The notes under the pieces: model-generated | Database searches by the model: none | What the model saw: only the letters and a program-made list of their open reading frames with translations | What the model was told of the DNA's origin: nothing | Translations under genes and position numbers: made by a program | Shown here: positions 12,133-43,377 of the stretch, in pieces | How the letters are laid out: the number at the start of each line of letters is the position of its first letter | How positions within the stretch are numbered: the first letter of the stretch is position 1 | Assembly: GCA_916610825.1 (NCBI GenBank) | Contig: OU744446.1 | Span: forward strand, 35,937,833 to 36,001,832 | Origin: Haliclystus octoradiatus | Lineage: Eukaryota > Cnidaria > Staurozoa > Stauromedusae > Haliclystidae | Direction of reading: 5' to 3' | Length of the DNA: 64,000 nt

Positions 12133-12330
12133 TTGAGCGGGGTAACTCCCCTAAAATTACAACTGACAAATGTATCTGGTAGGCTAAATATCAGCAAATA
12201 CCAATTTATCAATCGAGTAATTCCATGGTGGAACAGTTTACCAGAGAGTGTGGTAACCTCCAAATCATTAATTTCCTTCAAATCAAAATTGAACACTGTT
12301 GATTTAAAGGCCTTATGCAAAGTTAAGTAA
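12133..12330 (+). mobile_element. LINE reverse-transcriptase C-terminal relic
   Basis: The frame includes NRVIPWWNSLPESVVTSKSL then ISFKSKLNTV. The pattern N-R-V-x-x-W-N-S-L-P-x-x-V-V followed by S-F-K-x-x-L is the conserved C-terminal end of CR1/L2/RTE-type LINE polyproteins. It is a 5'-truncated relic, different from the LINE tail at 3-200. Confidence 0.7.
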
Positions 12331-12410
12331 CAATCTATACGAACTACTAGTATAGTTAACACAATTAACACATTTCAATTTTATGCTTTCTTTATGTATT
12401 TAAAGGATAC

Positions 12411-12588
12411 AGTCAAACCTGTTATAACGGTCACCTCAATACATTGGCCACCTGTCTATAGTGGTCACTCTTTCAATGTCTAAAGTAGTATTTTCTATTG
12501 AATCAAACCTGTATATAAAGGCCACCTGTCTATAGTGGTCACTTTATCTACCTCTCTTAGTTGGCCGTTATATACAGGTTTCACTGTA
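12411..12588. mobile_element. Pogo/Tigger-like MITE, reverse orientation
   Basis: It starts CAGTCAAACCTGTTATAACG and ends TATATACAGGTTTCACTG, with TA on both sides. Internal blocks match the family. It lies just downstream of the LINE relic. Confidence 0.85.
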
Positions 12589-12689
12589 TATGTAAGTGGA
12601 AGTTTTACTTTCCTATATAATCCGGTCAGTATTTTTGATAAATAAACAACAACAACATGATATCACAGTTTTCAGACTTATCTGGAATC

Positions 12690-13191
12690 GGGTCGACTCA
12701 TAAAAAATCAAAAATCAAAATTTTTAAATTTTTACCTCCATTGGTTGTACTAAGTCAGTAAATACTGATTACTGTGTCAAGCTTTTTCGAGAAACGGATA
12801 AGTATTTTTTGAGAAATAAGCATTTGAGAAAGTGAGAATTTCAAATCTTGAAAAACGTAAACATTTCTATCACGACAAGTGAGCGCGATAAGATCACCGC
12901 AACTATCGAACATTCGTTCGTAGCAACAACACGATTTTTGAATAATTCATTCTTGCGAACGAATGCTAATAGTTGCGGTGATCTCATCGCGCTCAATCGC
13001 TGTGACAAACATTTTACAGTATGACGTCAATTAACTTTCATTCTCCGTTTCCAAGACTTGAAGTCCTCACTTTTTACATGCTGATTTCTCGAAAAATACT
13101 TATCCGTTTATCAAAAAAAAGCTTGGCAAATAACTTAAGTTAACAAGTTAAGGTAAACATTATGATTTTCAATTTTTTATGAGTCAAATTC
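12690..13191. mobile_element. Foldback element (GGGTYGACTCAT ends)
   Basis: Ends read GGGTCGACTCATAAAAAATC and ATTTTTTATGAGTCAAATTC. Inside is a second inverted pair: AGTGAGCGCGATAAGATCAC then CGCAACTATCGAACATTCGTT, opposed by AACGAATGCTAATAGTTGCG. Shorter or partial relatives are at 42874-43039 and about 3690-4012. Confidence 0.65.
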
Positions 13192-13235
13192 TGAACCTGC
13201 AGCAAATATCCATAAAGTGGGCCACAGCAAAGCTA

Positions 13236-13413
13236 CAGTGAAACTGTATATAACGGCCAGCTACAAGAGGTAGATAATTTGACCACTATAGGCAGGTTGC
13301 CTTTATATACAGGTTTTATTCAATAGAAAATACTTTTTAAGACATTGCAAGAGTGACCACTATAGACAGGTGACCGCTGTATAGAGGTGACCTTTATAGC
13401 AGGTTTGACTGTA
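13236..13413. mobile_element. Pogo/Tigger-like MITE
   Basis: It starts CAGTGAAACTGTATATAACG and ends CAGGTTTGACTGTA, flanked by TA. A diverged partial copy (TAACCATTATAACAGG) follows at about 13455-13535. Confidence 0.8.
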
Positions 13414-13690
13414 TACTAATTAACAATAGCTATAACAACGCTTCAGTATTTGTATAACATTTAAGGCATTATAGGAGTTATCACTGTAAATATCTGGTCA
13501 CAGTATAGAGCTAACCATTATAACAGGTTGAAAGTATTAGAAAATATATTATCCAAAAATGACAAATAATAGAGAGATAGTTATTCTGTAGAGCGACCAT
13601 GTTAGCAGATAAAGACAAACTTTTTCAAATTTAAAATATTTATATTTCTTTTGTCGTAAGAGCGACAAAACTCAACTTTTTTGAAAACTT

Positions 13691-13696
13691 TTTATT
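13691..13696 (-). promoter_or_regulatory. Candidate polyadenylation signal AATAAA of the adenylate-kinase-like gene
   Basis: The + strand reads TTTATT, giving AATAAA on the coding strand about 100 bp after the stop at 13794. This is position-consistent but not proven. Confidence 0.4.
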
Positions 13697-13793
13697 TACA
13701 AGGATAAATACTACTAACATCTGTATTTCATTTTTACAATAAATCATCTATTTTTAAATCTCATTTAAATAATAAACAGTGTAACAATGCAAT

Positions 13794-16700
13794 TTAGAAT
13801 TGTCGATTTTCATCAACATAAACAGCAATTTTACGACATAATTCTGTGTCGGTATCTTGTGGAAACAACATTGTTTGATTATGTACACATCCAACAGCTT
13901 TATATGTCTGCGCTTGTTTTCTAACTATAGATTTACGACGTTCCGTTCTTCGTTTTAAACCATGAATGAAATAATCTAATTGACCAACATCAACATCAAT
14001 GAATATCAACGATGATCGATGTAACTGCAAATAAAAAGTGCATTAGTTCATAAACAACTAGTCAATCGAGCACGCTTATCCTGAATGAAGCTACGTCATT
14101 GTTGACCAATCAGAAGATGGTTCATATTTTCAACAAAATCCGATAAATGTTGGACAAATAAAAAGTCATTTGGCCACTTCGCCAACATCGGTAGAGAACA
14201 ATAGAACTCAACAAAATCCGATGAATGTTGGCAAATTTTTTGAACGCATTCAAAATCTAAAAAAAGTGAAATTCAACATCAGCCAACAAAATTCGAAAAG
14301 GTGAGGGTGGCCAAATGACCTTTTATTTCACCAACATTCATTGGATTTTGTTAAATTCATGAATGTTGGCGAAATAAAAAGTGCATTAGTTTATGGCTTA
14401 GTGATGAATTATACTTTGAAAGTTCAGTATGATATATCCACGAGCGATTCTGTACTTGACTCAACTTACTTTTTCAAGGGACATATCTTTAACCTCAACA
14501 CCTTGTAAATTGACTAAAAATGCTTTCGTCTGAGATGCACATTTATCCAGATAAGTTGCCAAGTTCTTCAAAAGTGATTTCTTCGGAAACAAAATAAAAA
14601 TAAAATAATTATAGACGGTCATACAGCAATCAAAAATTGGTTTGACATTTAATGTATATCTAGTTTCAAACGATTAATTAAATGTATATAGCCATCGATC
14701 TTCATTAATTGCCTTTAAACATGTTTCTAACTATGTTTTAATGTAAACATATTTGTAGGTAAAAAACAATTAAGATAATACGTACTGCAGATTTGTCAGA
14801 GCCATCGCCGAGATCTTTTAGTGTAATTTCTTTCATAGGATACCGATTCAAATCAACGTTCAAAGCCTCCTTAGGATCTAAAATAATGAAAATAGTAAAA
14901 TATATTGCACTGTATCACAATACATAACATAAAACAAGAAAGTTTGGTACATAATTAATGGATTAATCCCAAAAATTCAGTTTAAAGAAAATTTCAGTGA
15001 ATACTGAAAAAAAGTGGCTTTGAAAAATTTACCCCTGTGAAAATTTCATGGATTTATGATGAAGACATGAATAGGTTCATGAAAATGGGAATTGCCCAAT
15101 TGCTATGAACATTTCATGGACATTTTATGAACATTTCACGAACTGTTTAAAAATTGCTCATAAAAAGTTCATGAACACTTAACTCATGAATGTTCTTTTT
15201 TAAAGTTTGTTTTTAGACGGTTATAAATGCAAATTCCCTAGGTTCATATGGGTTAACAAAGCAACACAAGCGACGGGTCTGATGTATCTAGCATTTTAGT
15301 AGCCTGCGTACCAGCCCCGAGGTTTATTTCTAAAACCATAGGGTCTGTGAACTAATGTGTGATTCTCAGCCCATTGAAAATAGCACCTATATAAATTTAG
15401 TAAATTATTCACATTCCAATTCACACACTGTCACAAAACATCAATTGTCATAAAATCACAACTCTCTGTCAAACACGTCATAGGTATCAGCCGCAACAAT
15501 GATTTCAACGTAATGCATAAATTATATCTCAAATTCATGAGAACTTGTTGGGCTGAAAATCACACATTAGTTCACAGACCCTATGGTTTCAGAAAAAACC
15601 TCGGGGCTGGTACGCAGGCTAGCATTTTAGTAGCCTGTGAGACATACAGACTTTTTCTTTGTATAATCAAGTATGGTATAGAACTAATGGTCCTTTCCAC
15701 TACAGTGGAACCTGTATATAACAGCCAGATATGAGAGGTAAAAAAATTGACCATTATATGCAGGTGACCTTTATATACAGGGTTGATTCAATAGAAAATA
15801 CTATTTCTATTTTACACATATCAAGAGTAACCATATGCTAATTGTCCTTCTCCACTACTGTGACACCTGTATATAACAGCCAGCTATGAGAGGTAGATAA
15901 ATTGACCATTATATGCAGGTGACCTTTATATAAAGGGTTGATTCAATAGAAAATACTATTTTAGACATTTCCAGAGTGACCACTATAGACAAGTGATTTT
16001 TTTATTTATTTTTTTTATTTATCATTTTTCCACGAACCGGGTAAGCTTACAGCTTTTTTTCACCGGGGTGGTTGGTTAATTTGTTAGTATTTTGAAGCTT
16101 GTGTGCGTTTAATAGCCGGATGCCCTTCCTGACGCCAACCTGTAGTGCTTCGGACAGGGATTGAACCCGAGACCCTGCGGGCCGTGGTCCAACACCCTAG
16201 CCACTACACCAAGGCCGCTTCAAAAACAAGTATCGAATTATTTTGTAATTACATGTTGTATTTGAATTATCCCACCATTGTTAAGCAACATGAAAAAGGG
16301 GCTTTTAGTGACCACTGTATAGAGGTGGCTGTTATAACAGGTTTAACTGTATTGTGGTAACCTCTCTTGTGATTTGCATATGTCAATAGAACAAGACAAT
16401 TGTCAAGTATTTTAAACCAAAGAATGGGTAATAACAGAAAACAACACTTCATAAATATTTTTCAAATATGAATTCAGTACAAACATTTGGTACGCCCAAT
16501 CACGGATATGATACAATCTTTAACGCCGAAAGTCTGCATTGCGGCCTACAGCTATTCAATTGAATCCACGTCATTTCTATCACTTTCAAACATATATACG
16601 ATAACAATAAAATTTATATCTGAGATATGAAATAGTTGAGTCAATTTTGAAATTTGTTCTACACACAATTAATGAGTGTTGATGTCATTGAAAATCCTCC

Positions 16701-19700
16701 ATAGTTACTCTATCACTCACCGAAACAAAATACAATGACCATATCTACAACTTTCTTTGGTTCAGCAAATTCAATTTCAGAAACATAATCTCGAACAGCT
16801 TCCCAAACCATGTCTCCTTTACCAACAGACGTATCAACAGACAGTAATCTGTCACTTTCCTTAAAATAGTCAATAAATTCTTTGACAGAATTCTCGTATA
16901 ATTTAAATCGTCGTGTTGTCCTAGATGTGTCTAGTTCATCACTTTTTCCGCCAGTAGATTCAGTTGTTGCAGCCGGTGCTTTAACGCAAGCATGTGTTTG
17001 ATTGATGTTTGATATTAAATGATCTTGGTCGAGTGTTAGATTGATTGCTAATGCAATTGGGAACTGCAATACAAATAAAATGTGTTAAAAAAAAAATGAT
17101 TGAGAAGCATCTACATGTTATTATAGCCTATAGATCATGGTTTCAAATCAGATTTAAAAAATTTAGAACTGTTTAAATAATTGGTTGTTAGTTTTTTGAC
17201 AATTTTCCTCCAGGTAAAATTATGCAAACTGGTAATCTAGCAAGGAGGAGATCAGATCGATGAGATATTCCCTGCAAAAAAGTTTCTGAGCTCATGAACT
17301 GTTCATAAGCTTGTTCATGAATATTAAATGGCACAATTTTAATAGATTTTTCATAAACAGCTCATGAAAATTGGACTATTTAGCATTCATGAATTATTTT
17401 CATAGAGATGTGTTTGTGAAGCCAGGAATCATTGTAGCGCATCTCAGAAAGGTCAGGGTCTGTCAGTGTTCCTATATTGTATCAGATCAACTCTAGTACA
17501 GCACGGATTCAATATGGAGATAATTACAGTAGTCCAGTTACTTTAAATAACAATCACCCTCAAAATTGTCACATATTAGCCAAATATACTGGGTAAATTA
17601 GATCCAGTTTAGCCATTTGTTGTGTTCACTGGGTCTCAATGTCTTTAAAGCGAAGCCAGCTATACAACAATATGATAACTATTCCTAATAACTACTTGAA
17701 ATAAGTTAAAACAGAGTAATTTAATGGAGCAAAATTGACTGGCAGGCTCTACGCGCTTAGGGTCACATGCGTGTTTGTCGCTCGTATTGTTTCTGTGCCC
17801 AAAATCATGCTGAAACTTGAATTTGAAGCCATGCCGAAGCCATGACTGATGTTGATCGTTGAATTTAAGCTAAGCTACCACGGGTCAATTTTGCGGCTTT
17901 AAAATTCTGATTAAAAATTACCTTCTTTTCAAACCATGTCATTTCTTTATTACACTTCTTTACAAATGTCTCTACTCTCAAAAGAAATTTCAAATTTGGC
18001 ATAATGTCTATGAGCACTGGTCTATTCCCACATTTAGATACTTCTTCTATTATCATATCTAATACCCACTCTAACGTTAACTCTGATGGATTTTCAGCTA
18101 CTAATGATGCCAGCTTTTTTGTATTAATATGGTTCTCAATATCATCTTCTGGTAAAAGTTTTCTTGCAAGATTTTCCAAGATCAAGTCTTCGCCACAGAT
18201 GAAATGGAAACCAAACATATCGACAAGGTTGTTGACAACTGTCCCTTTTCCTGAACCAGGACCACCTGAAATAGAGACAGCATTTCAAATTGATTTGACC
18301 TGTATTGGAGAATCATCCCAAACTTAGGTCACATTTTGAAGTAATTTCATGTGTAAGTGACAACCACATTCCAGGTTAATTAACTTACAAGTATTAACCT
18401 GTATTGGAGGACCACTGGAAATGGTCACATCTTGAGTTAGCTTCAAGGTCTATAATGATGACCACATTCCATGTTAATTTACCTTGTTATAACCTGTATT
18501 AAAGGACCACCTGGAACATATTTAACACATGAAACATAACTGAAAGGTGGCCATATTTTAAGTTACTTCAACCTGTATTGGAAGACCACTGGAAATGGTA
18601 ACATTTTGAGTAGGTAGATTTCATTGAATTATAGCTCGATGGAATCCATCTTTGAATAGATCGATTTGAAGTTACTTGCATGTTTTCTGTCTTCTCCATG
18701 CCGACACAATAAGAATACTACAATTTTACTCACACATCCTTTTTATTTCGCACGAAACCCTGCATGGTTAAAGTACCGGTAAATAATTTACTGCCAGGCA
18801 TGTGACGAAATAAAAAGACAATGCACAAACCTTATTAATTTGAGAATGAAGTAAGTCTGTGAGGAAGGCTATGATCGACAATAGATACCGTAACAGAATC
18901 ATTTTATTATCTGTAAAAATTATTTTGTTATTTAGCTTATCTTGTAATGATACAAGGACTGCCAACTAAATACATTGGGTTCCATCCAGATTGAAAATAT
19001 TGCAATTTGCGTGCCTGAGATTTAAGTAAGTTTAGTTGAAATCCCACGTAGGAAAGTCTGCTGCGCGGATCTCAGGCGCGCACAACAAACTTTTCATTCT
19101 GGGGTTCCATAAAACAACAACATAAATTTCAGAACCAAAATATTTGTATCAAAATGAAGATCATAGTTTCCAAAGTAATGGGAATCATAGGATGACGGGA
19201 CAAAAGGGACAGTTTGGGGCAAAAGAGCACAGGAGGGGGTAATCTAAATTTCAAGATGGTAACCACAACTTTCAATTTTCAAAACATTAACCACGATTTA
19301 TATTCTTCAAAAAACCGCTATTGAAATATTTCACCAATAGCAAAGCTGTTTGAAACAACTTACTATTGAAATGAAAGTCAAATATTAGCAGAAGATTATC
19401 TAAAACAACAGGATAAAATATGACGGGCAGGACAATATATCGCAAGCATATGTCGCAGTTTCATTTCAAAACATTCACGAGAAATGACAGTGAAAATAAA
19501 ACAGAAATAAATTCAATAAATAGCCATCTTCTACAGGTGCAGGTGTAAGAAAATATGTAAATTTGAAAGTGTTTGAAATTTATATAAAACTGTTTTGCTA
19601 GCATTGTAGCAGTGCACGTGTTGTATCTTACTTACCAAATATGAATACAATTCTTGGACCGTCGTTTGAAACTGAAATCCCCCCTCCACCAGACAGTTTT

Positions 19701-19795
19701 ACATTTGGTTTCACAATAATTGTATTTCTTCTTGCTCCATCAAAAACTTGTTCCTCTTCATGGTTATCTTTTGGTGTACTGACTTCACAACCCAT
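13794..19795 (-). CDS. Adenylate-kinase-like P-loop nucleoside monophosphate kinase with extended C-terminus, 6 exons
   Basis: Exons in coding order: 19795-19636, 18265-17922, 17063-16721, 14877-14786, 14580-14470, 14024-13794. They total 1281 bp (426 aa), with phase continuous throughout. Residues 49-62 read IVFIFGGPGSGKGT, the adenylate kinase strand plus Walker A. The next segment (FGFHFICGEDLI, then LARKLLPEDD) and a helix LTLEWVLDMIIEEVSKCGNR fit an NMP-kinase core, and the region TTRRFKLYENSVKEFIDYF then a V-D-T-S-V-G-K-G-D segment resembles the adenylate kinase C-terminal helices. The strand that normally reads IDGYPR is IDIMPNLKF here, so the usual AMP-contacting Arg is absent at that place. 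The roughly 185 C-terminal residues (DPKEALNVDLNRYP onward, Lys/Arg-rich near the end) match nothing I recognise. MGC at the N-terminus could be myristoylated or palmitoylated. A perfect X-box lies about 360 bp upstream of the ATG. Substrate and activity cannot be told from sequence. Confidence 0.85.
14133..14352. repeat. Inverted-repeat (MITE-like) element in an adenylate-kinase-like gene intron
   Basis: Arms of about 45 bp at 14133-14178 and 14308-14352 share AACAAAATCC, ATGTTGG, AAATAAAA and GTCATTTGGCCA in opposite directions. AAATAAAAAGTGCATTAGTT recurs just outside at about 14029 and 14380, so the whole unit may be part of a larger duplication. Confidence 0.55.
15291..15630. mobile_element. 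MULE-like MITE with perfect 9-bp target duplication
   Basis: The element (15300-15621) has near-perfect inverted arms of about 80 bp that begin TAGCCTGCGTACCAGCCCCG and end CGGGGCTGGTACGCAGGCTA. The 9-mer GCATTTTAG flanks both ends (15291-15299 and 15622-15630). It shares the TAGCCTGCG terminus with the element at 55023. The short frame at 15513-15734 is element sequence, not a gene. Confidence 0.85.
15703..15838. mobile_element. Truncated pogo/Tigger-like MITE
   Basis: It starts CAGTGGAACCTGTATATAAC and shows the family interior, but stops after AAGAGTAACCATATGC without its right end. A second copy begins directly after it. Confidence 0.7.
15857..16351. mobile_element. Pogo/Tigger-like MITE split by a SINE insertion
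   Basis: The left part (15857-about 16000) runs from ACACCTGTATATAACAGCC to CCACTATAGACAAGTGA. The right part (about 16306-16351) resumes with GACCACTGTATAGAGGTGGC and ends CAGGTTTAACTGTA. The intervening 300 bp is a SINE in reverse orientation. Confidence 0.8.
16003..16305 (-). mobile_element. tRNA-derived SINE (type B), nested in a MITE
   Basis: On the minus strand, a tRNA-like head reads GGCCTTGGTGTAGTGGCTAG (A box) and later CGGGTTCAATCCCTG (B box). It is followed by a body containing CAGGAAGGGCATCCGGCT and then TAAGCTTACCCGGTTCGTGG, with an A-rich end. AGTGA flanks both sides and may be the target duplication. A truncated copy of the 3' part lies at 46930-46990. Confidence 0.75.
18290..18620. 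repeat. Imperfect tandem repeat (about 85-100 bp period)
   Basis: CCTGTATTGGAGGACCACTG, followed by GAAATGGTCACATTTTGAG, recurs about four times (near 18298, 18399, 18490 and 18571) with drift. It lies in the intron just upstream of the kinase exon 17922-18265. Confidence 0.6.
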
Positions 19796-21353
19796 AATTT
19801 ATTATCAATAAGTACAAATTGAAACAAAATGAATAGAACTTTGAGTTTCAATATTAATCATTCATTTAGCCGACCATTACCAACCATTCTGCCAAAAAAA
19901 CTCCAGCAGCTAGCATACTCGCCACTCACCAGGAAAATAATTGACAACAGCAAATCCAATTTAGATCAAAACAAAATAATCAAACTTCATAAAAAGAAAC
20001 AATCACAATATTTGCTCTCAATAAGCATAGAAATCAAGAGCTAGCTAAACTTGTTGTTATTGATTGACAATTACGATATTTACTGATTGTGCCATTTCCG
20101 AAAGACCACGCAAGTGCTGTTTTATAGTCAACGCGTATCAGAGAGGGCGGAGAGTTACCATGGTAACACTTCTGACGAATCACATAGCCTCAGAACGAAA
20201 CGAGGATTAGTAAAATAAATATCGGATTTACACTATAAAATATTTTGCTACAAATCAAATTCATTCGTGTCGGAGTTTTTATGTACGTCAATCGTGTCGT
20301 CAGCACAGAGCTGTTTGTTGAAAAGTTTAGACATGAAAATAACCGCGAAATAATGTGTAATATCGTAAAACGTCCGTCTTTACAGTCTTCTTTCATGGCC
20401 TTAGTAAGTTGGTTGGTTTTTGATTTGAGTAGATTTAGTTTATTCATAATAAAAATATAACAGGAAAATACAGGGGAGTATATTCACGAATAATTCCACT
20501 TATGTACAGCCTAATACAATAACAAAAAAATATTAACCTAAAAATGACTTATTGAATTAGTTTCTGCTTTTTTATATTGCGGAATACTTTGGTTATTGGG
20601 CCTGCGGCGGGGGTTGTGGATGTGGGGCTACTGTTTGATAGGAGATTCTGTAGTTGACATTTTGAACTAGAAAAACTACAAACATTTTGTTTTGTTTGAA
20701 CGTTTTCAAGGAAGCAGAACACCTGCTGATATTTTTTCACTACGAAGTAAAAATTAAGAAAACTGAAATCTTATAAGACTTGTCAGCGGAGAGCGCACAC
20801 AGGCTCAGTGAACCTATACTACCATTTAAATGCAAATAGATTCATGATCAGATCCATGTCTTTCAATTTTTAAGGTATATTTCAATAGATATTCATTGAA
20901 TGAAATGAAGAGAACATAGATTAATATTTAGGAGAAAACTGCCTTTTGACATTGCGATTTACTTCGCTTAGAATTGTTTAGTGATAATTTTGTCCTACAT
21001 ACAGTTGACCGGGTTGATAAAATATATAAACAAATTTAATCAGAGAAATTTAAATGGAAAAGTTTAGAACTTTTGCTTAATAAGTTTGATAAGAAGTCAA
21101 GCAATGGAATAGACGTAATTTTGCGACAAAATAAAGAAAAGAAACAAGTTCTTCTTTTCTAGTATAACTATTACAACGACGGTCCCACATAACCGTATAC
21201 CAATTTCCATGTACAATTTAAGTTTCGATAAAATCATTCACAAACTTTATTTAAAGATTTACATGGCAATAATAAGAATATTTCACATACATATCATTAT
21301 AAACAACTGCATAAACCCAAAGAGATTAAAAATGCAATCGGATTATATTTATT
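19796..21353. other. Intergenic region: promoter side of the adenylate-kinase-like gene and 3' flank of the CRMP gene
   Basis: No coding exon was recognised. It holds an X-box at 20154-20167 and AT-rich unique sequence. Small frames at 19829-20044, 20190-20447, 20245-20460 and 20549-20740 have no recognisable content. AATAAA on the minus strand at 21246-21251 is a candidate poly(A) signal for the CRMP gene, about 105 bp past its stop. Confidence 0.5.
20154..20167. promoter_or_regulatory. RFX-type X-box (perfect palindrome GTTACCATGGTAAC)
   Basis: This 14-mer is a perfect inverted repeat and fits the RFX consensus GTTRCC-AT-GGYAAC. It lies about 360 bp upstream of the start codon of the adenylate-kinase-like gene, which is transcribed away from it. 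In animals, X-boxes near promoters mark RFX targets, many of them ciliary genes. Confidence 0.6.
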
Positions 21354-42053
<20,700 letters not shown>

Positions 42054-43377
42054 GACTCAGCTGTTAATAGTTTGCTAAAATGTAATTAAATCTTTCATAA
42101 ATAAGACATATATAGTTGTTAACTTTTTGAACACCGGCAAGCAAGGTTTTGAAAGTGCTGTGATTCGCTGAAGCGTGCAACAGGGAAACAGCTGACCCCT
42201 ATAATAGCACCTACCCATATTGTCTTCCAAACTTCTTTTTCCAATGGAATAAAGATGTCGACACAGTACAACAAATAAACAAATAAAATTAAAAAACTAT
42301 TTGTTCAACATAAAATGACGAGGTTATCACTTCAATCATTAATTGTAAAATAATTTCTCCAATGGCACAAAACATTGATTGCCCTAAACACAATGGTGGG
42401 AGGCAATAATTTGGCATTGTGATGTTTGTAACTACTTACAGCATTTGCATATCCGTGTTATTTATATATATCGACTTAATTATTGATTAATATAAGCGGC
42501 TTACTTATAAAATGTAAACATCTACGAATGTTGTAGCTCAATTAACCTTTTTCTCGTAGATGGAAGCTGGTGACGTTAATAATCAAATAATTAAATGTGT
42601 AATGGACACTAGAGGGAAATGACTGAACATCTGACAACTCCAGAACGACGATGTTTATAAATAAGAAACGTTAATTTCAGTATGGATTTATATTACAGTT
42701 GGCTACTGCAAACAGGTGGTCGCTAAAGCAGGTGAATATTCAAACATTTTGAATTCCTCCATTTCAAACTGCTATAGATTGTATACAATTATTCACTACG
42801 AATCTTAAAAACATTGAAATCTTATTCAAAAACTTCTGAAATTTATGGAATATGGGACTGAATTGGAAACAATAGGGTTGACTAAAAAGCAATTGAAAAT
42901 CAAAATTTTTACCTTTAACTTGTTGTACAAAGTGACTCAAAAATATGAATATGTTTATAAAAAAAACTTGGCAAAGTAATCGTGTCAATTAGTACAACAA
43001 CTTACAGTAGAAATTTTGAATTTTTCATGAGTCGACCCTATTCAGTAGATTTTAATTTGTTAACAATAATTATGAACAGAACCTAGATTAATGCGTCTGG
43101 TGAATTTCAGTACCATTTCAGTATATTTTCAGTGAGTTTTCAGTAGGTTCAAGATTCGTTCAAGCAGTGCAACACAATCAGAAAACAAATCATTAAAACA
43201 ACTATATATAATATTATTAAAAAACAATACATAAATAAATTCACATTATTTCAACTTTGTTGAATCATTATTCAGTCTTTCCCAATGAGAAATCACCATT
43301 TAAGTGTGGAAATGTAAATTTACAAAATATGAAAAAACCTTGGAAATTTAGAAAGTTCAAAATACATACCAACCTAA
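42054..43377. other. Intergenic region: promoter side of CRMP and 3' flank of synaptojanin
   Basis: Apart from a foldback MITE (42874-43039) and a scrap of pogo MITE arm (about 42695-42735), this is AT-rich unique sequence. No coding exon was recognised. The CRMP 5' UTR must start here. Confidence 0.5.
42874..43039. mobile_element. Foldback MITE (AGGGTYGACT ends)
   Basis: It starts AGGGTTGACTAAAAAGCAAT and ends TTTTTCATGAGTCGACCCT. It is a short internally deleted relative of the 12690-13191 element (shared CTTGTTGTACAAAGT and AACTTGGCAAA). Confidence 0.7.

Larger units (their letters stand above)
11828..13793. other. Intergenic region upstream of the PUR gene and downstream of the adenylate-kinase-like gene
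   Basis: No coding exon was recognised. The first 250 bp or so, including the GC-richer stretch 11890-12000, is the likely PUR promoter area. The rest is a LINE relic (12133-12330), two pogo-like MITEs (12411-12588 and 13236-13413), a foldback element (12690-13191) and the probable 3' UTR of the adenylate-kinase-like gene. Confidence 0.55.

Noticed and set aside
18980..19110. Inverted pair TCCAGATTGAAAA / TTTTCATTCTGGGGTTCCA with GCCTGAGAT inside
   Set aside because: The arms are short and imperfect and no other copy was seen in the window, so it was not called an element.
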